The notes under the pieces were generated by a model. The model searched no databases, had not been told where the DNA came from, and was given only the letters and a program-made list of their open reading frames with translations. From contig JBEKFO010000001.1 of NCBI GenBank assembly GCA_050013275.1, positions 1 to 64,000 of the forward strand: a stretch of DNA of 64,000 bases. The letters are read 5' to 3'. The position numbers were made by a program, and so were the translations under genes. The first letter of the stretch is position 1. Each line of letters opens with the position of its first letter. This DNA is from Roseiarcus sp050013275 (lineage in GTDB: Bacteria > Pseudomonadota > Alphaproteobacteria > Rhizobiales > Beijerinckiaceae). This document shows positions 27,294-36,155 of the stretch, one piece after another.

Positions 27294-28457
27294 GTGACCA
27301 GAGTCACGAACTCTTGTCGCTGGCTGACTGCCGCGATTGTATGTGCCCAGTTTTTCTTCGCTTCGGTGGCCCTTGCGGGCAACGACACGATCCCTTGCGC
27401 AATCCGGTGGGACGCATTTGATACCGGGCTCAGTAATTCTATTAACAAGGACGTCACGCGCACCCTTTCTCCAGCGATATATTGGTCGCGCGCGCCATGG
27501 TATTCAGTGCCAAACGGCGCGAATAGCATGATAATTGACGGCGACATTCAGGCGATCATGGATCAGGAGATCAGGTACGCCCACGACGCCGGTCTTACCT
27601 GCTGGGTATATCTCTGGTACGGCGTAAACCATCCCATGCAGAACGCGTGGCGTTTGCATCAGGCAAGCTCGATAAAAAATGAGGTAAACTGGGCACAAAT
27701 GCTTCCGTTTGGAGCAATACATGGACCGGGCGGGTTTAGTCAACTGACGCCGGAGATCATAAGCTACATGCGTCAGCAGAATTATCAAAGGGTGGTGAAC
27801 GATCGACCTCTGTGGTTTCTGTTCGATGACGGCGGATACAAGACAGAGTTGCCGGGTTACTGGGGGAATAACCCGGCGGAATTCGCGACGGCGCTATTGA
27901 GGTTTCGGGCAGCGGTCCAGGCGGCCGGTCTCCCGAACCCATATATCGTAATGCTGGACGGAGGAGCGGACGGAAACGCAGCGACTGCGGCTAGCCTCGG
28001 CGCGGACGCCGTCTCGAATTACATACCGGACTTTGGAGCTGAGGCGCGCGCCAAGCCCTGGGCAAAGGTTGCGGCCTCGATTTCCTCTTACTGGAAGCGG
28101 CTGGGAAGCTCCGCTTCAGCGCACGGAATTAAGGTGGTTCCGATCGCGGCGACAGGATGGGATACGAGGCCACGAAAGCAAAATGTGGTATCGTGGGAAG
28201 TGGCAACAAGGCCACCCAATGAAGACCTGAGCGTCTACGACGTGCTACCGACTCCAAGGGAGCTGACAGTAGAGTTGCAAAGCAGTGTTTCGTATGTGAC
28301 GAACAATCCGAAGATTGCCGACAGCAAGGTTGTCCTAATATATGCTTGGGACGAGTGCGATGAAGGCGGGAACTGCCTTATTCCCCATTACAACCCGGCG
28401 GCTCCGGGCGTGCCTGATACGAGGATTCTCAATGCCTTTCGCGACGTTCATTGGTAA
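27294..28457 (+). CDS. Secreted WbsX/GH99-like protein
   Basis: 387 aa. The GTG at 27294 is chosen because AGGAG stands 8 nt upstream and the protein then opens with a normal signal peptide (basic start, hydrophobic LTAAIVCAQFFFASV, ALAG cleavage site). The mature part is TIM-barrel-like: AIRWDAFDTGL at the start, YAHDAGLTCWVYLWYG, RPLWFLFDDGG, and the C-terminal VVLIYAWDECDEGGN, which matches the INAWNEWAEG strand of the WbsX domain in the gene just upstream. This suggests a periplasmic or exported glycan-acting relative (GH99/WbsX type). Substrate unknown. A+T-rich like the second half of the upstream gene; no ribosome-site gap, so probably co-transcribed. Confidence 0.7.
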   Translation: MTRVTNSCRWLTAAIVCAQFFFASVALAGNDTIPCAIRWDAFDTGLSNSINKDVTRTLSPAIYWSRAPWYSVPNGANSMIIDGDIQAIMDQEIRYAHDAGLTCWVYLWYGVNHPMQNAWRLHQASSIKNEVNWAQMLPFGAIHGPGGFSQLTPEIISYMRQQNYQRVVNDRPLWFLFDDGGYKTELPGYWGNNPAEFATALLRFRAAVQAAGLPNPYIVMLDGGADGNAATAASLGADAVSNYIPDFGAEARAKPWAKVAASISSYWKRLGSSASAHGIKVVPIAATGWDTRPRKQNVVSWEVATRPPNEDLSVYDVLPTPRELTVELQSSVSYVTNNPKIADSKVVLIYAWDECDEGGNCLIPHYNPAAPGVPDTRILNAFRDVHW

Positions 28458-28513
28458 CCGTCGGATCGCCTTCGAATTGCCGTGGTGATCCAGATTGCCG
28501 AACGGGCATCCTT

Positions 28514-29320
28514 CTACCAGTGAAGTATTCTCCCACGAACAAGGCGCTCTAACGTTAGTCCGACAAATAACATAACGATCGCGAATGAGAACATGTAGGT
28601 CTTGTCGAGAATCGTGGCGCCGTAGCCTTCATAATAGGCCGATCGCATCCACTCTACGCCTTGCAAGGTCGGCAGATAGGAGAGGGGCACGCGAACGGAT
28701 TCGGGCAGAGCGTCGGGCACGAACACGATGCCTGAAGATAGCCACAAGACAATCTGAAAGCCGAAAAAGAACATAATCGCGCCGGGAACGGCAGTAGCAA
28801 CGATCGCGGCGATCACGCCGTAGGCGAGCCCGAGCAACATCATAGTGAGCAGCGCCAGACTCGCCTGCACGACGTCCAGTGGCATGAAATTGATCCCCAG
28901 CGCCCAGAAAATCGCGCAGACGATCAACACGACGAGGCCTGCGTTGAGCACTTCGACGATAGCGCTAGCGAAGAGAATATCCGTGAACTTCACGAGCGGG
29001 AAAGCGAGGAGCGGCCGGTTGAACACGACGCCGAGCATAATCAACCGCGACATATATTGAAATCCGAGGTAGGGGACGAGGCCGGTTGCGAACCACAGCG
29101 CAACGCTATCGCCATAGGGCGCGGTCCGACCGAGCCCGGTATTGATGAGAATGAGGATGAGGATATGCGAGAGCGGCCAGACGACCGTCATCGCGAAGAA
29201 CCCGAATTCATTGCCGCCAAAACGTGTCTTCAAGTTCCGCAGCATCAGCGCGTGGATGATCCGCCCTTGAGTCTTCAACATCCCGATAGTGTTCAGCGCG
29301 TAATCGGTCTGCATCGCCAT
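28514..29320 (-). CDS. kpsM: Capsule polysaccharide ABC exporter, membrane subunit (KpsM/Wzm type)
   Basis: 268 aa with about six membrane spans (FFAMTVVWPLSHILILILI, LVVLIVCAIFWALGI, LLTMMLLGLAYGVIAAIVA, AIMFFFGFQIVLWLSSGIVF). ABC-2 permease of the KpsM/BexB group; it pairs with the KpsT ATPase at 33150 to move lipid-linked capsule across the inner membrane. The conserved LRNLKTRFGG cytoplasmic N-terminus and the LPTLQGVEWMRSAYY loop fit the family. Last gene of the minus-strand kps operon, 16 bp after the first kpsE-like gene. Confidence 0.92.
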   Translation of the reverse strand: MAMQTDYALNTIGMLKTQGRIIHALMLRNLKTRFGGNEFGFFAMTVVWPLSHILILILINTGLGRTAPYGDSVALWFATGLVPYLGFQYMSRLIMLGVVFNRPLLAFPLVKFTDILFASAIVEVLNAGLVVLIVCAIFWALGINFMPLDVVQASLALLTMMLLGLAYGVIAAIVATAVPGAIMFFFGFQIVLWLSSGIVFVPDALPESVRVPLSYLPTLQGVEWMRSAYYEGYGATILDKTYMFSFAIVMLFVGLTLERLVRGRILHW

Positions 29321-29336
29321 TCTCGCCCCGCCCCCG

Positions 29337-30638
29337 TCAGTAGCGATGATCGTCGATCGCCGCCGCGATCAGGGCGAAGATGCCCCAAAGGATCGTCAGG
29401 CCGATCGGGATCAGCAGCGAAAGCGCCAAGCGCTGCGGAAACTTCGCCTCCTGCGGCAGCGCCGGGGGAACGAAGACGCTGACGTAGATGGCCTGCGCCT
29501 CGGCCTTCTGGCGGGCGCGCTCGAGGCTGTCCTGCGCCATCTCGTAGAGCTTTTCGGCGAAGACGCGCTGCATTTCGAGCTGTTCGTATTGGCTGAGGAC
29601 GCCGGCGATGGTGGCGGCGCCCGCGGCGTTGCTGGTCAGCTTGGCCTTGAGGTCGTCGATCTGATGATCGAGCCCTTCGAGCCGCGTCTTCATCGCCTGG
29701 ACCGTGGGCGCGTCCGCCGACATCGCGCGCGTGGCGACGAACAGGTTGTTTTGCAGCTTGATCCGCTCGGCGAGCACGCCGGCGAGCAGCTCGCCGGTCG
29801 AGGCCGCCGACGCCACGGGATCGATCAGTCCCTGCTTGTCGCGGAACGCGCGCAGATCCGCGAGCGCGGCGACGACCTTGCCTTCGGCGCGGCGCACTTC
29901 GCCCTCGGCCCGCGTCATCGCGTCGGCGCGCGCGCGCGCCGAGACGGAATTGGCCAGCGCCTCGCTCGCCGCGATCACCGCCCGGGAAAGCGCGAGCGCG
30001 TCGTCGGGGCGGAACGCGCGCACGGTGACCGTCAGCACGCCCGAGGGCGCGTCGACGTAGACCGAGACCATGCCTTGCCAATAGGCCAGCAGCTCCTCGG
30101 CGCTCGCTCCGTCCTTCAGGCGAGCCCAGAAGTCGGCCTCGGGGCGACGAAAGATCGCGCCCAGATCGAGCGTCTTCGAGAGATCGTCGACGACGGCGCG
30201 GCTGCGGATGTAGGTGGCGACGATGTAGGCGTCCTGGCCCGACATCGCCGGCGTCCCCATCGTCGCGGTGACCGAGGACAGCGCGGACTTCAGCTTGTCG
30301 TCGAGCGACTCCGTCTGCGCCGAGCGCACGGCGAACCGCGTCTCGGCGACGAACTGGTCCGAAGCGAGCAAGGCGAGATAGACGATCGCCGCGAAGGCGG
30401 GCGCCACGACCACCAGGAAGAAGCTGATGAGATAGACCGGCGGGCGCGCGCCCGGCGCGGCGACGGGCGCCATGCCCTGGGCGTCTTCGATGATCGCGGG
30501 CGGAGCCGAGGGGCGCCTGCCGACGATGCGGCGCACCAGCGTCAGCGCGCCCGAGGCGAGCGGCGAAGCCGGCGCTCGCACCGGCGTCGCAAGGTCCGCG
30601 CGCCGTTCCTCCGTCGTCGCCTCGCTCTCGTCCCCCAT
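29337..30638 (-). CDS. kpsE: Capsule export inner-membrane/periplasmic protein (KpsE-like, copy 1)
   Basis: 433 aa. A disordered cytoplasmic N-terminus, one span near residues 68-92 (YLISFFLVVVAPAFAAIVYL), a long periplasmic coiled region (about 215-385), and a second span near the C-terminus (ALSLLIPIGLTILWGIFALI). This is the KpsE/BexC/CtrB architecture that links the ABC exporter to the outer-membrane channel. Conserved parts: SDQFVAETRFAVRS, YIVATYIRSRAVVDDL, YWQGMVSV and FVPPALPQEAKFPQR. A second KpsE-like gene is two genes upstream in the same operon. Confidence 0.88.
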   Translation of the reverse strand: MGDESEATTEERRADLATPVRAPASPLASGALTLVRRIVGRRPSAPPAIIEDAQGMAPVAAPGARPPVYLISFFLVVVAPAFAAIVYLALLASDQFVAETRFAVRSAQTESLDDKLKSALSSVTATMGTPAMSGQDAYIVATYIRSRAVVDDLSKTLDLGAIFRRPEADFWARLKDGASAEELLAYWQGMVSVYVDAPSGVLTVTVRAFRPDDALALSRAVIAASEALANSVSARARADAMTRAEGEVRRAEGKVVAALADLRAFRDKQGLIDPVASAASTGELLAGVLAERIKLQNNLFVATRAMSADAPTVQAMKTRLEGLDHQIDDLKAKLTSNAAGAATIAGVLSQYEQLEMQRVFAEKLYEMAQDSLERARQKAEAQAIYVSVFVPPALPQEAKFPQRLALSLLIPIGLTILWGIFALIAAAIDDHRY

Positions 30639-30733
30639 CCGCCGTCCGATCGTTCCCTCAATATCGCGGCAAGACCCGCCCCCGCGCCGAGGCCGGCGCG
30701 CAGCGTGAAGATGATAGCGGTTCTCGCTGCAAA

Positions 30734-31768
30734 TTACTGCAGTTTCTTGAACGCGCTGGCGACGTGGTCATAGAGCTCCAAGTCCTTTTCCAGCAAAGCG
30801 TCGACGACGCGGCTGCGCTTGAGCGCGCGGGCGAGCGTTCCCACCGAGCGGAACTTGGTGAATTCCGGCAATCCCATGGGATCGCATTCGGTCATCTCCG
30901 CCATGGCGGCGAGAATCGTCTCGGGCTGGCGGCGCAGACCGACGACCGTGAACGACGCGAGAACGTCGAGCGCGGTCGAAACCGCGCGCCCGGGAGGCAT
31001 TTCGTCGGGCGTTCGCGCCGTCAATTGACGTACGACCGGATTGGAGAGGGCGTGGGCGACGCTCGCCGGCATTTTGTACAGCGCCTTGCGCAGCGCGTCG
31101 TCGTCGTGAACGGGGAGCGACTGCGCGAATTCGATCGTCGAATGCAGGCTCATGCTGTCGCGCATGCCCAAGACGTCCTTGCCGACTTTCTTGATTTGGC
31201 CGAGGACGAGCAACCGTTCGGCCATCTCCTCGAACGGATGGTGCATCACAAATACCGTCTCGAAATGCGATTCGATGTAATGCCTATAGTTGTCATATAA
31301 GATGCGCCCCGACAGATAGACCGAATTCACGTGATTGAGCAGAAACAATTGCGTCGTGGTTTCGCGGCCGAGCGCCTCTATCCCGCGCGCGAAATACTGG
31401 AATTGCGGTTTGAGCGCGTCGTCGAGGCGCCACAGCGGGAACAGATGGGTTTCGATGCGCAGGATCTTCTTGCGCACGTGGCGCCGGTCGGGTCGGCGAT
31501 AGAGCAATAAATTGGTGTCGGCGTCATGGAGTTCCAGGTCGGCCATGCCGGCGAGCCCTGGCAGGACGCCTTCGTGAATGCGAAAACCGCATTCGCCGGT
31601 CTGATGACGCCCGGCGTCGACCAACGCCTGCCGGGTCTCGTTGGCGGCCAACGAAAGCACGTCTTCGCCGTTGCTGCGCGCGACGATCCTCGCCGCGCCG
31701 GCTACGCTATCGGGGACAAAATAGAAGACGATGGTGTCGCCCGCGTCCGCTTCGAGATTGAACAGCAT
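30734..31768 (-). CDS. Unknown protein of the capsule export operon (possible sulfotransferase relative)
   Basis: 344 aa, soluble. The first ~95 residues (TIVFYFVPDSV, GRHQTGECGFRIHEG, LELHDADTNLLLYRRP) look like a small beta-domain. The rest is alpha/beta: RIETHLFPLWRLDD, FLLNHVNSVYLSGRILY, VFVMHHPFEEMAERLL. The C-terminus LLEKDLELYDHVASAFKKL resembles the tail of bacterial sulfotransferase-like proteins, but a P-loop for PAPS is not seen at the start, so the link is weak. It sits between two kpsE-like genes, 32 and 95 bp from its neighbours, so its role is probably in making or exporting the capsule. Confidence 0.6.
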   Translation of the reverse strand: MLFNLEADAGDTIVFYFVPDSVAGAARIVARSNGEDVLSLAANETRQALVDAGRHQTGECGFRIHEGVLPGLAGMADLELHDADTNLLLYRRPDRRHVRKKILRIETHLFPLWRLDDALKPQFQYFARGIEALGRETTTQLFLLNHVNSVYLSGRILYDNYRHYIESHFETVFVMHHPFEEMAERLLVLGQIKKVGKDVLGMRDSMSLHSTIEFAQSLPVHDDDALRKALYKMPASVAHALSNPVVRQLTARTPDEMPPGRAVSTALDVLASFTVVGLRRQPETILAAMAEMTECDPMGLPEFTKFRSVGTLARALKRSRVVDALLEKDLELYDHVASAFKKLQ

Positions 31769-31800
31769 CCGTTGGCTCGCGCCCCTTCAGTCGGCCGCAC

Positions 31801-33090
31801 TCAGGCCATGTAGTTGCGCACGGTCAGCGCGAGCCCGCAGAGCATTCCCCACAGCGCCAAACAGGCGGACGAAAGAAGCAATGGATACAGCAGCCGTTTC
31901 GGGTATTGCGCCTCCTGCGCCGCCACGGGCGAAACAAAAGTCTTCAGATACATCGTCTTGCGTTCGGCGGCGACTCGCGCCAGCTCGAGCGAAGCCGCCG
32001 CGCCGGCGTACAGGCGCTCGGCGATCTGTCTTTCGAGGTCGAGTTCGCCGAACGTCGTCATCGCGCCGGCGATGGTCGAATCGGCGCCCGCCCGCGCTTG
32101 GGTCGACGTCAGCTGCGACTCGATTTCGGCGATCTGCGCCTGGGTGACGTCGATGCGCGATTTCAGCGCGCGCATTTGCGGCGCCGACTCGAGCACATAG
32201 GCGAGCTGGGTGCGATACTCCTCTTGCATCGCCAGCAGGCTCGCCTTGGTTTCGTCCGCCAGCTTGTTGAGGCTTTCGGCGGCTTTGGCCGCGTCGAGCA
32301 AGCCGGACTCGTTGCGCGCCTTTTCCAGCGCCGCGCGCGCTTGGGCGAGGCGTTGCGCGGTGCGTTGCAGTTCTTGTTCGGCATTGGCGACCGCGTCGCT
32401 GTTGATGCGATCGTTCATGTCGTTGATCAACCCTTCGCAGGCGTCGAGGGTGGCCTGGGCGACTCGGCGGGCGTCTTCGGGCCGAAAGGCGCGAATCTTC
32501 AATTCGACGATCCCCGCCGGCATCTTGATCGCCACCTCGGACATGCCTTGCCAGTACTTGAGAAACTTTTCGATCGGCTTCTTCGGGTCGAAGCGGGCGA
32601 GCCAATCCGCCTCGGGGTCGGCGTAGACATCCCGAATGTCGGCGGTTTTCTGCAGAACCTCCAGCGCCGCGCGGCTGTGGACGTAATTGGCGACGATCTG
32701 CGTATCCTGAATGATGGCGAGCGCGGGGATCCCTGTCAGGGCGCCGAGTCCGTCGGGCGCTGGGGCTTCGCCGCCGGAAACAGTGAAGTCGGCTACCGAA
32801 GCGAACTGATCGGCGGCGATGAAGCCATAATACAGCGCGCCCGCCAAGCTCGGCGCGACGACCATCAAACAAAAGCTGGCGATGACCGCCCAGCGCATGG
32901 CCCGCGCGCCTCGCCGAGCCTGAAAGCCGCCGCCGCTGTAAGCCTTGCGCGCGCGCGCCGACATGCGCGAGCGTCGCGCCGCGTCCGAAAGCGCCTGGGA
33001 GACCAGCCGGATCTTCTCGAGCGCCGTTCCAGGCTTGCGCTCCGCTTCCGACCCATCGTCTACGTCCAAGCCTGAATCGTCAAAACCCAT
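31801..33090 (-). CDS. Capsule export inner-membrane/periplasmic protein (KpsE-like, copy 2)
   Basis: 429 aa with the same plan as the copy at 29337: a charged cytoplasmic head, a span near 66-88 (VIASFCLMVVAPSLAGALYY), periplasmic helices, and a second span at the end (LLYPLLLSSACLALWGMLCGL). Shared motifs include AADQFASVADFTVS, QIVANYVHSRAALEVL, PEADWLARF, YWQGMSEV and IRAFRPEDARRVA. The two copies clearly descend from one duplication but have diverged, so they may form a heteromeric complex or serve different polymers. Second gene of the operon, 59 bp after kpsT. Confidence 0.87.
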   Translation of the reverse strand: MGFDDSGLDVDDGSEAERKPGTALEKIRLVSQALSDAARRSRMSARARKAYSGGGFQARRGARAMRWAVIASFCLMVVAPSLAGALYYGFIAADQFASVADFTVSGGEAPAPDGLGALTGIPALAIIQDTQIVANYVHSRAALEVLQKTADIRDVYADPEADWLARFDPKKPIEKFLKYWQGMSEVAIKMPAGIVELKIRAFRPEDARRVAQATLDACEGLINDMNDRINSDAVANAEQELQRTAQRLAQARAALEKARNESGLLDAAKAAESLNKLADETKASLLAMQEEYRTQLAYVLESAPQMRALKSRIDVTQAQIAEIESQLTSTQARAGADSTIAGAMTTFGELDLERQIAERLYAGAAASLELARVAAERKTMYLKTFVSPVAAQEAQYPKRLLYPLLLSSACLALWGMLCGLALTVRNYMA

Positions 33091-33149
33091 CGTTTCGATC
33101 CCGCGCGCGAGGGGAGGCTTCGCGCCGTTTCAACGCCATCGCGCTTCCT

Positions 33150-33803
33150 TCATCGATTGAGACGATTATAGGTCTCGATCGCGGTGTCCACCGAGTTGAA
33201 CATGATGATGTGCCCGTCGACCAGAACGGCGCCGCGATCGCAATAGTCCTTGATCGTCCCCATCGAATGGGAAACCATAATCAAATCCGAGTTCTTGCGC
33301 CGCTGTTCGAAAGCCTGTTGGCAACGCGCCTGGAAACGTGCGTCGCCGACCGCGGTGATTTCATCCACCAGATAGCAGTCGAACTCGATCGCCATGGAAA
33401 GTCCAAACGCCAAACGCGCCATCATTCCGGAGGAGTAGGTTTTCACCGGAAGATCGATATAATCTCCAAGCTCCGAGAAATCCTCGACAAAATCGAGGGT
33501 CTTGCGAACATCGGCGCCATAGGCTCGGCTGACGAATTTTACATTCTCGCGTCCCGTCATCAGAGCATGAAACCCGCCCGCGAATCCCAGCGGCCAGGAT
33601 ACGCGCACCGATCGGCGAATGCGCCCGGCGTTGGGCAGTTCGGTTCCTGCGATCAACCGTAAAGTCGTCGATTTGCCCGCGCCGTTGACGCCAAGAAGTC
33701 CGTACGACCGACCCGGCTCGAAAACAGTAGATACGTGATCGAGCACAATCTTTAGGAAGCCCTCGGTCCTGTAGAATTTGAAAATCCGGTCGAGTTGTAT
33801 CAT
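33150..33803 (-). CDS. kpsT: Capsule polysaccharide ABC exporter, ATPase subunit (KpsT/Wzt type)
   Basis: 217 aa, the short KpsT form without a C-terminal carbohydrate-binding domain. Walker A GVNGAGKST (38-46), ABC signature YSSGM (123-127), Walker B LVDE (145-148) and the switch His in VSHS (179) are all intact. It powers the KpsM permease at the other end of the operon. First gene of kpsT-kpsE2-unknown-kpsE1-kpsM on the minus strand; the promoter must lie in the 33804-34196 gap. Confidence 0.93.
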   Translation of the reverse strand: MIQLDRIFKFYRTEGFLKIVLDHVSTVFEPGRSYGLLGVNGAGKSTTLRLIAGTELPNAGRIRRSVRVSWPLGFAGGFHALMTGRENVKFVSRAYGADVRKTLDFVEDFSELGDYIDLPVKTYSSGMMARLAFGLSMAIEFDCYLVDEITAVGDARFQARCQQAFEQRRKNSDLIMVSHSMGTIKDYCDRGAVLVDGHIIMFNSVDTAIETYNRLNR

Positions 33804-34196
33804 GTCACGAGTCTCGCATTACCCGCTCGTGGTCGACGGGACTGGCCCACAGCGGCGGGCGGTTGGTCGCCGGCATTCGTTGGTCGACGTGCCGCGCCGA
33901 ATTCGTGACGTTCCTCTCGAAGGATTTTCGATTCCGCGCCTTTGTTACGACAAAGACGCGCAGCGCTCAACTCACGCGGCTCGAACGCCGCGGCGTCAGC
34001 GGGCAACTTCGCGAGCCCCGGCCATGCCTGGGCGCTGTGAACTCAGCGTCCGCGACGACTTGTGGAATCTTGCCATGGCAATCGCAGTCGAGCATTGTCG
34101 AGCCGTTCATTGGCTTCCTGGCCAGTTCAAACGCACCGGCGTGCTTCCCGCTGCGGGCCAGTCTGATGTCAGCCGGACGACCAAGGAGCCTGCGAC
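33804..34196. other. Divergent promoter region, no gene seen (393 bp)
   Basis: Between the start of kpsT (minus) and the start of the tandem GT2 gene (plus). Open frames crossing it are arginine-rich and not protein-like. It should hold promoters for both operons, but I see no clear -35/-10 pair or operator. Confidence 0.5.
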
Positions 34197-36038
34197 TTGT
34201 CTTTGGCTTTGAAGATTCGCTCCCGTGGCGCGACGGCGAGACGTTTCCTGATGCGCGGTTGGCGCGCCACCTCGAAAGTCGGCGCGGTCGCCGCTTTGTT
34301 GGCCGCCTATAGACGCCGTTGTGTGCAGACACGCGCACAAACCTTTCTCAAGCACGCCGCCGCGCTCGCGGCCGAAGCAGGCGAAGATCGGGGTGGATGT
34401 CCCGCGAAGGCGGAGGCGCCGATCGCTTTTGTGGTTCCCGTATTCAATACGAAAGCGGCCTATCTCGACGACCTGCTCGCCTCGATGAAGCGGCAAACGC
34501 CGGGCGCCTGGCGCCTGGTGCTGAGCGACGACGGATCCTCTGACAGGCGGACGCGAGCGTGGCTGTCGAGACATGAAACCGACCCTAGCGTCACGGTCGT
34601 CTGGAACGCCGCCCATCGCGGAATCGCCGCCGCGACCAACGCGGGAATCGCGCGTAGCGAGACAACCTGGATTGGCCTGCTCGATCACGACGACGCGTTG
34701 GCGCCCCATGCCGTCGATCGAATCTCGCGCGCGCTATCGGCGAGCCCCGATTGCCAGTTTCTTTATACCGATGAAGTCATAGCCGACGGAAAACTCAGGG
34801 CGGAGGACTTCTTCCTCAAGCCGGCCTGGGACCCCGTGCTGCTTTCCGGAGTCAACTACATCAATCATCTCTCGTTGTATCGGCGCTCCCGCTTGTTGGA
34901 AATCGGCGGTCTTCGAGACGGATTTCAGGGGTCGCAGGACTATGATCTTCTGCTCCGCTACACGGCCGCGCTGAGCCCCAAGGAAATCCGTCATTTGCCC
35001 TACCCCGCCTACATTTGGCGGCGCGATGGCGCGAGCCATTCCGTTCGATTCGTTGAAACCGCGACTGACAATGCCCGACGCGCGCTCGCCGAGCATTTCT
35101 CCCAGCGGCGCGCCGGGATCGTTGTCAGCGGTGCATTGACGCCAGATTTGCATCGGGTCCGCTTCGATCAGCATCGACGGGAATGGCCTCTCGTCTCCGT
35201 CGTCATTCCCAATCGCAATTCGCTCGTCTTGATCCGCCGAGTGCTCGAGGGACTGACGGAGGGCACCAATTATCCGAATCTGGAAGTCATCGTGGTCGAC
35301 AATGGCACCGACGATCCCGAAGTCTTGTCGTTGTATCGAGATTGGGAAAAGCGTTCGACGCCCTTTCACGTGCGCATCGACCTGGAGCCGTTCAATTTCT
35401 CTCGCTCGACCAATCGGGGCGTCGCCATGGCGAAGGGAGCGCTCGTCTTGTTCCTCAACAACGACGTCGAAATCCTCGAACCGGACTGGTTGAAGGAGAT
35501 GGTCTCATGTTTTGAATTTGACGACGTCGGCGTGGTTGGCGCGAAATTGCTCTATCCTGATCGAACCATTCAACATGTCGGCGTCATCGCCGGGCTTGGC
35601 GGATATGCCGGCCATTGGTTCATTGGACGAGACGAGGACTTTCCCGGCCCGATGGGTCGCTTGCGCGTGCGTCAATCGCTTTCTGTCGTGACCGGGGCCT
35701 GCATGCTGGTGTCAAAGGACTGTTTGCGCGCGACCGGCCCGCTCGACGAAGACGTGTTCCCAATCGCGTACAACGACGTCGATTTCTGCTTGCGGACCGC
35801 CGACAAAGGCTTCCGCGTCGTTTGGACGCCGTTCGCCACCCTGATCCACCACGAGTCGGCGTCGCGCGGCAGCGATGAGACAAGTGAAAACATCGACCGG
35901 TTCAACCGCGACAAAGCGAGCCTTCGCGATCGGCATCGCACCGACACGATCGAAGATCGATTCTTCAACCCTTGGTATTCCAGGCACGAATCGTACCCGT
36001 ACCCCATTTTCCTTGACCGCCTTCCTGCGGCTCGGTAA
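34197..36038 (+). CDS. Tandem-domain GT2 glycosyltransferase
   Basis: 613 aa with two GT2 modules. The first (about 75-290): FVVPVFNTKAAYLDDLLASM, VLSDDGSSD, WIGLLDHDDALAPHAVDR (donor-site DHDD) and SQDYDLLLRY. The second (about 330-560): VSVVIPNRNSLVLIRRVLEG, VIVVDNGTDD, LVLFLNNDVEILEPDWLKE and NDVDFCLRTADKGFRVVWTP. It probably adds two sugars in turn, as in rhamnan/O-antigen enzymes. Second-module motifs closely match those of the gene at 17654, which suggests common origin. Start is TTG at 34197 with AAGGAG 8 nt upstream. Cytoplasmic. Confidence 0.9.
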   Translation: MSLALKIRSRGATARRFLMRGWRATSKVGAVAALLAAYRRRCVQTRAQTFLKHAAALAAEAGEDRGGCPAKAEAPIAFVVPVFNTKAAYLDDLLASMKRQTPGAWRLVLSDDGSSDRRTRAWLSRHETDPSVTVVWNAAHRGIAAATNAGIARSETTWIGLLDHDDALAPHAVDRISRALSASPDCQFLYTDEVIADGKLRAEDFFLKPAWDPVLLSGVNYINHLSLYRRSRLLEIGGLRDGFQGSQDYDLLLRYTAALSPKEIRHLPYPAYIWRRDGASHSVRFVETATDNARRALAEHFSQRRAGIVVSGALTPDLHRVRFDQHRREWPLVSVVIPNRNSLVLIRRVLEGLTEGTNYPNLEVIVVDNGTDDPEVLSLYRDWEKRSTPFHVRIDLEPFNFSRSTNRGVAMAKGALVLFLNNDVEILEPDWLKEMVSCFEFDDVGVVGAKLLYPDRTIQHVGVIAGLGGYAGHWFIGRDEDFPGPMGRLRVRQSLSVVTGACMLVSKDCLRATGPLDEDVFPIAYNDVDFCLRTADKGFRVVWTPFATLIHHESASRGSDETSENIDRFNRDKASLRDRHRTDTIEDRFFNPWYSRHESYPYPIFLDRLPAAR

Positions 36039-36155
36039 GTCCGGCGCGAATTCCAAGCGCCCTCCGCGCATGAGCGGTCTACAATTTTCAACTCGTTCAA
36101 CATTTCGGTTGCTTAGCGCGGAAACGACGGAATCGTTTTTGCCCCGGGGGCGTGT

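Noticed and set aside
31906..33075. 389-aa plus-strand frame
   Set aside because: Antisense to the second kpsE-like gene, no domain.
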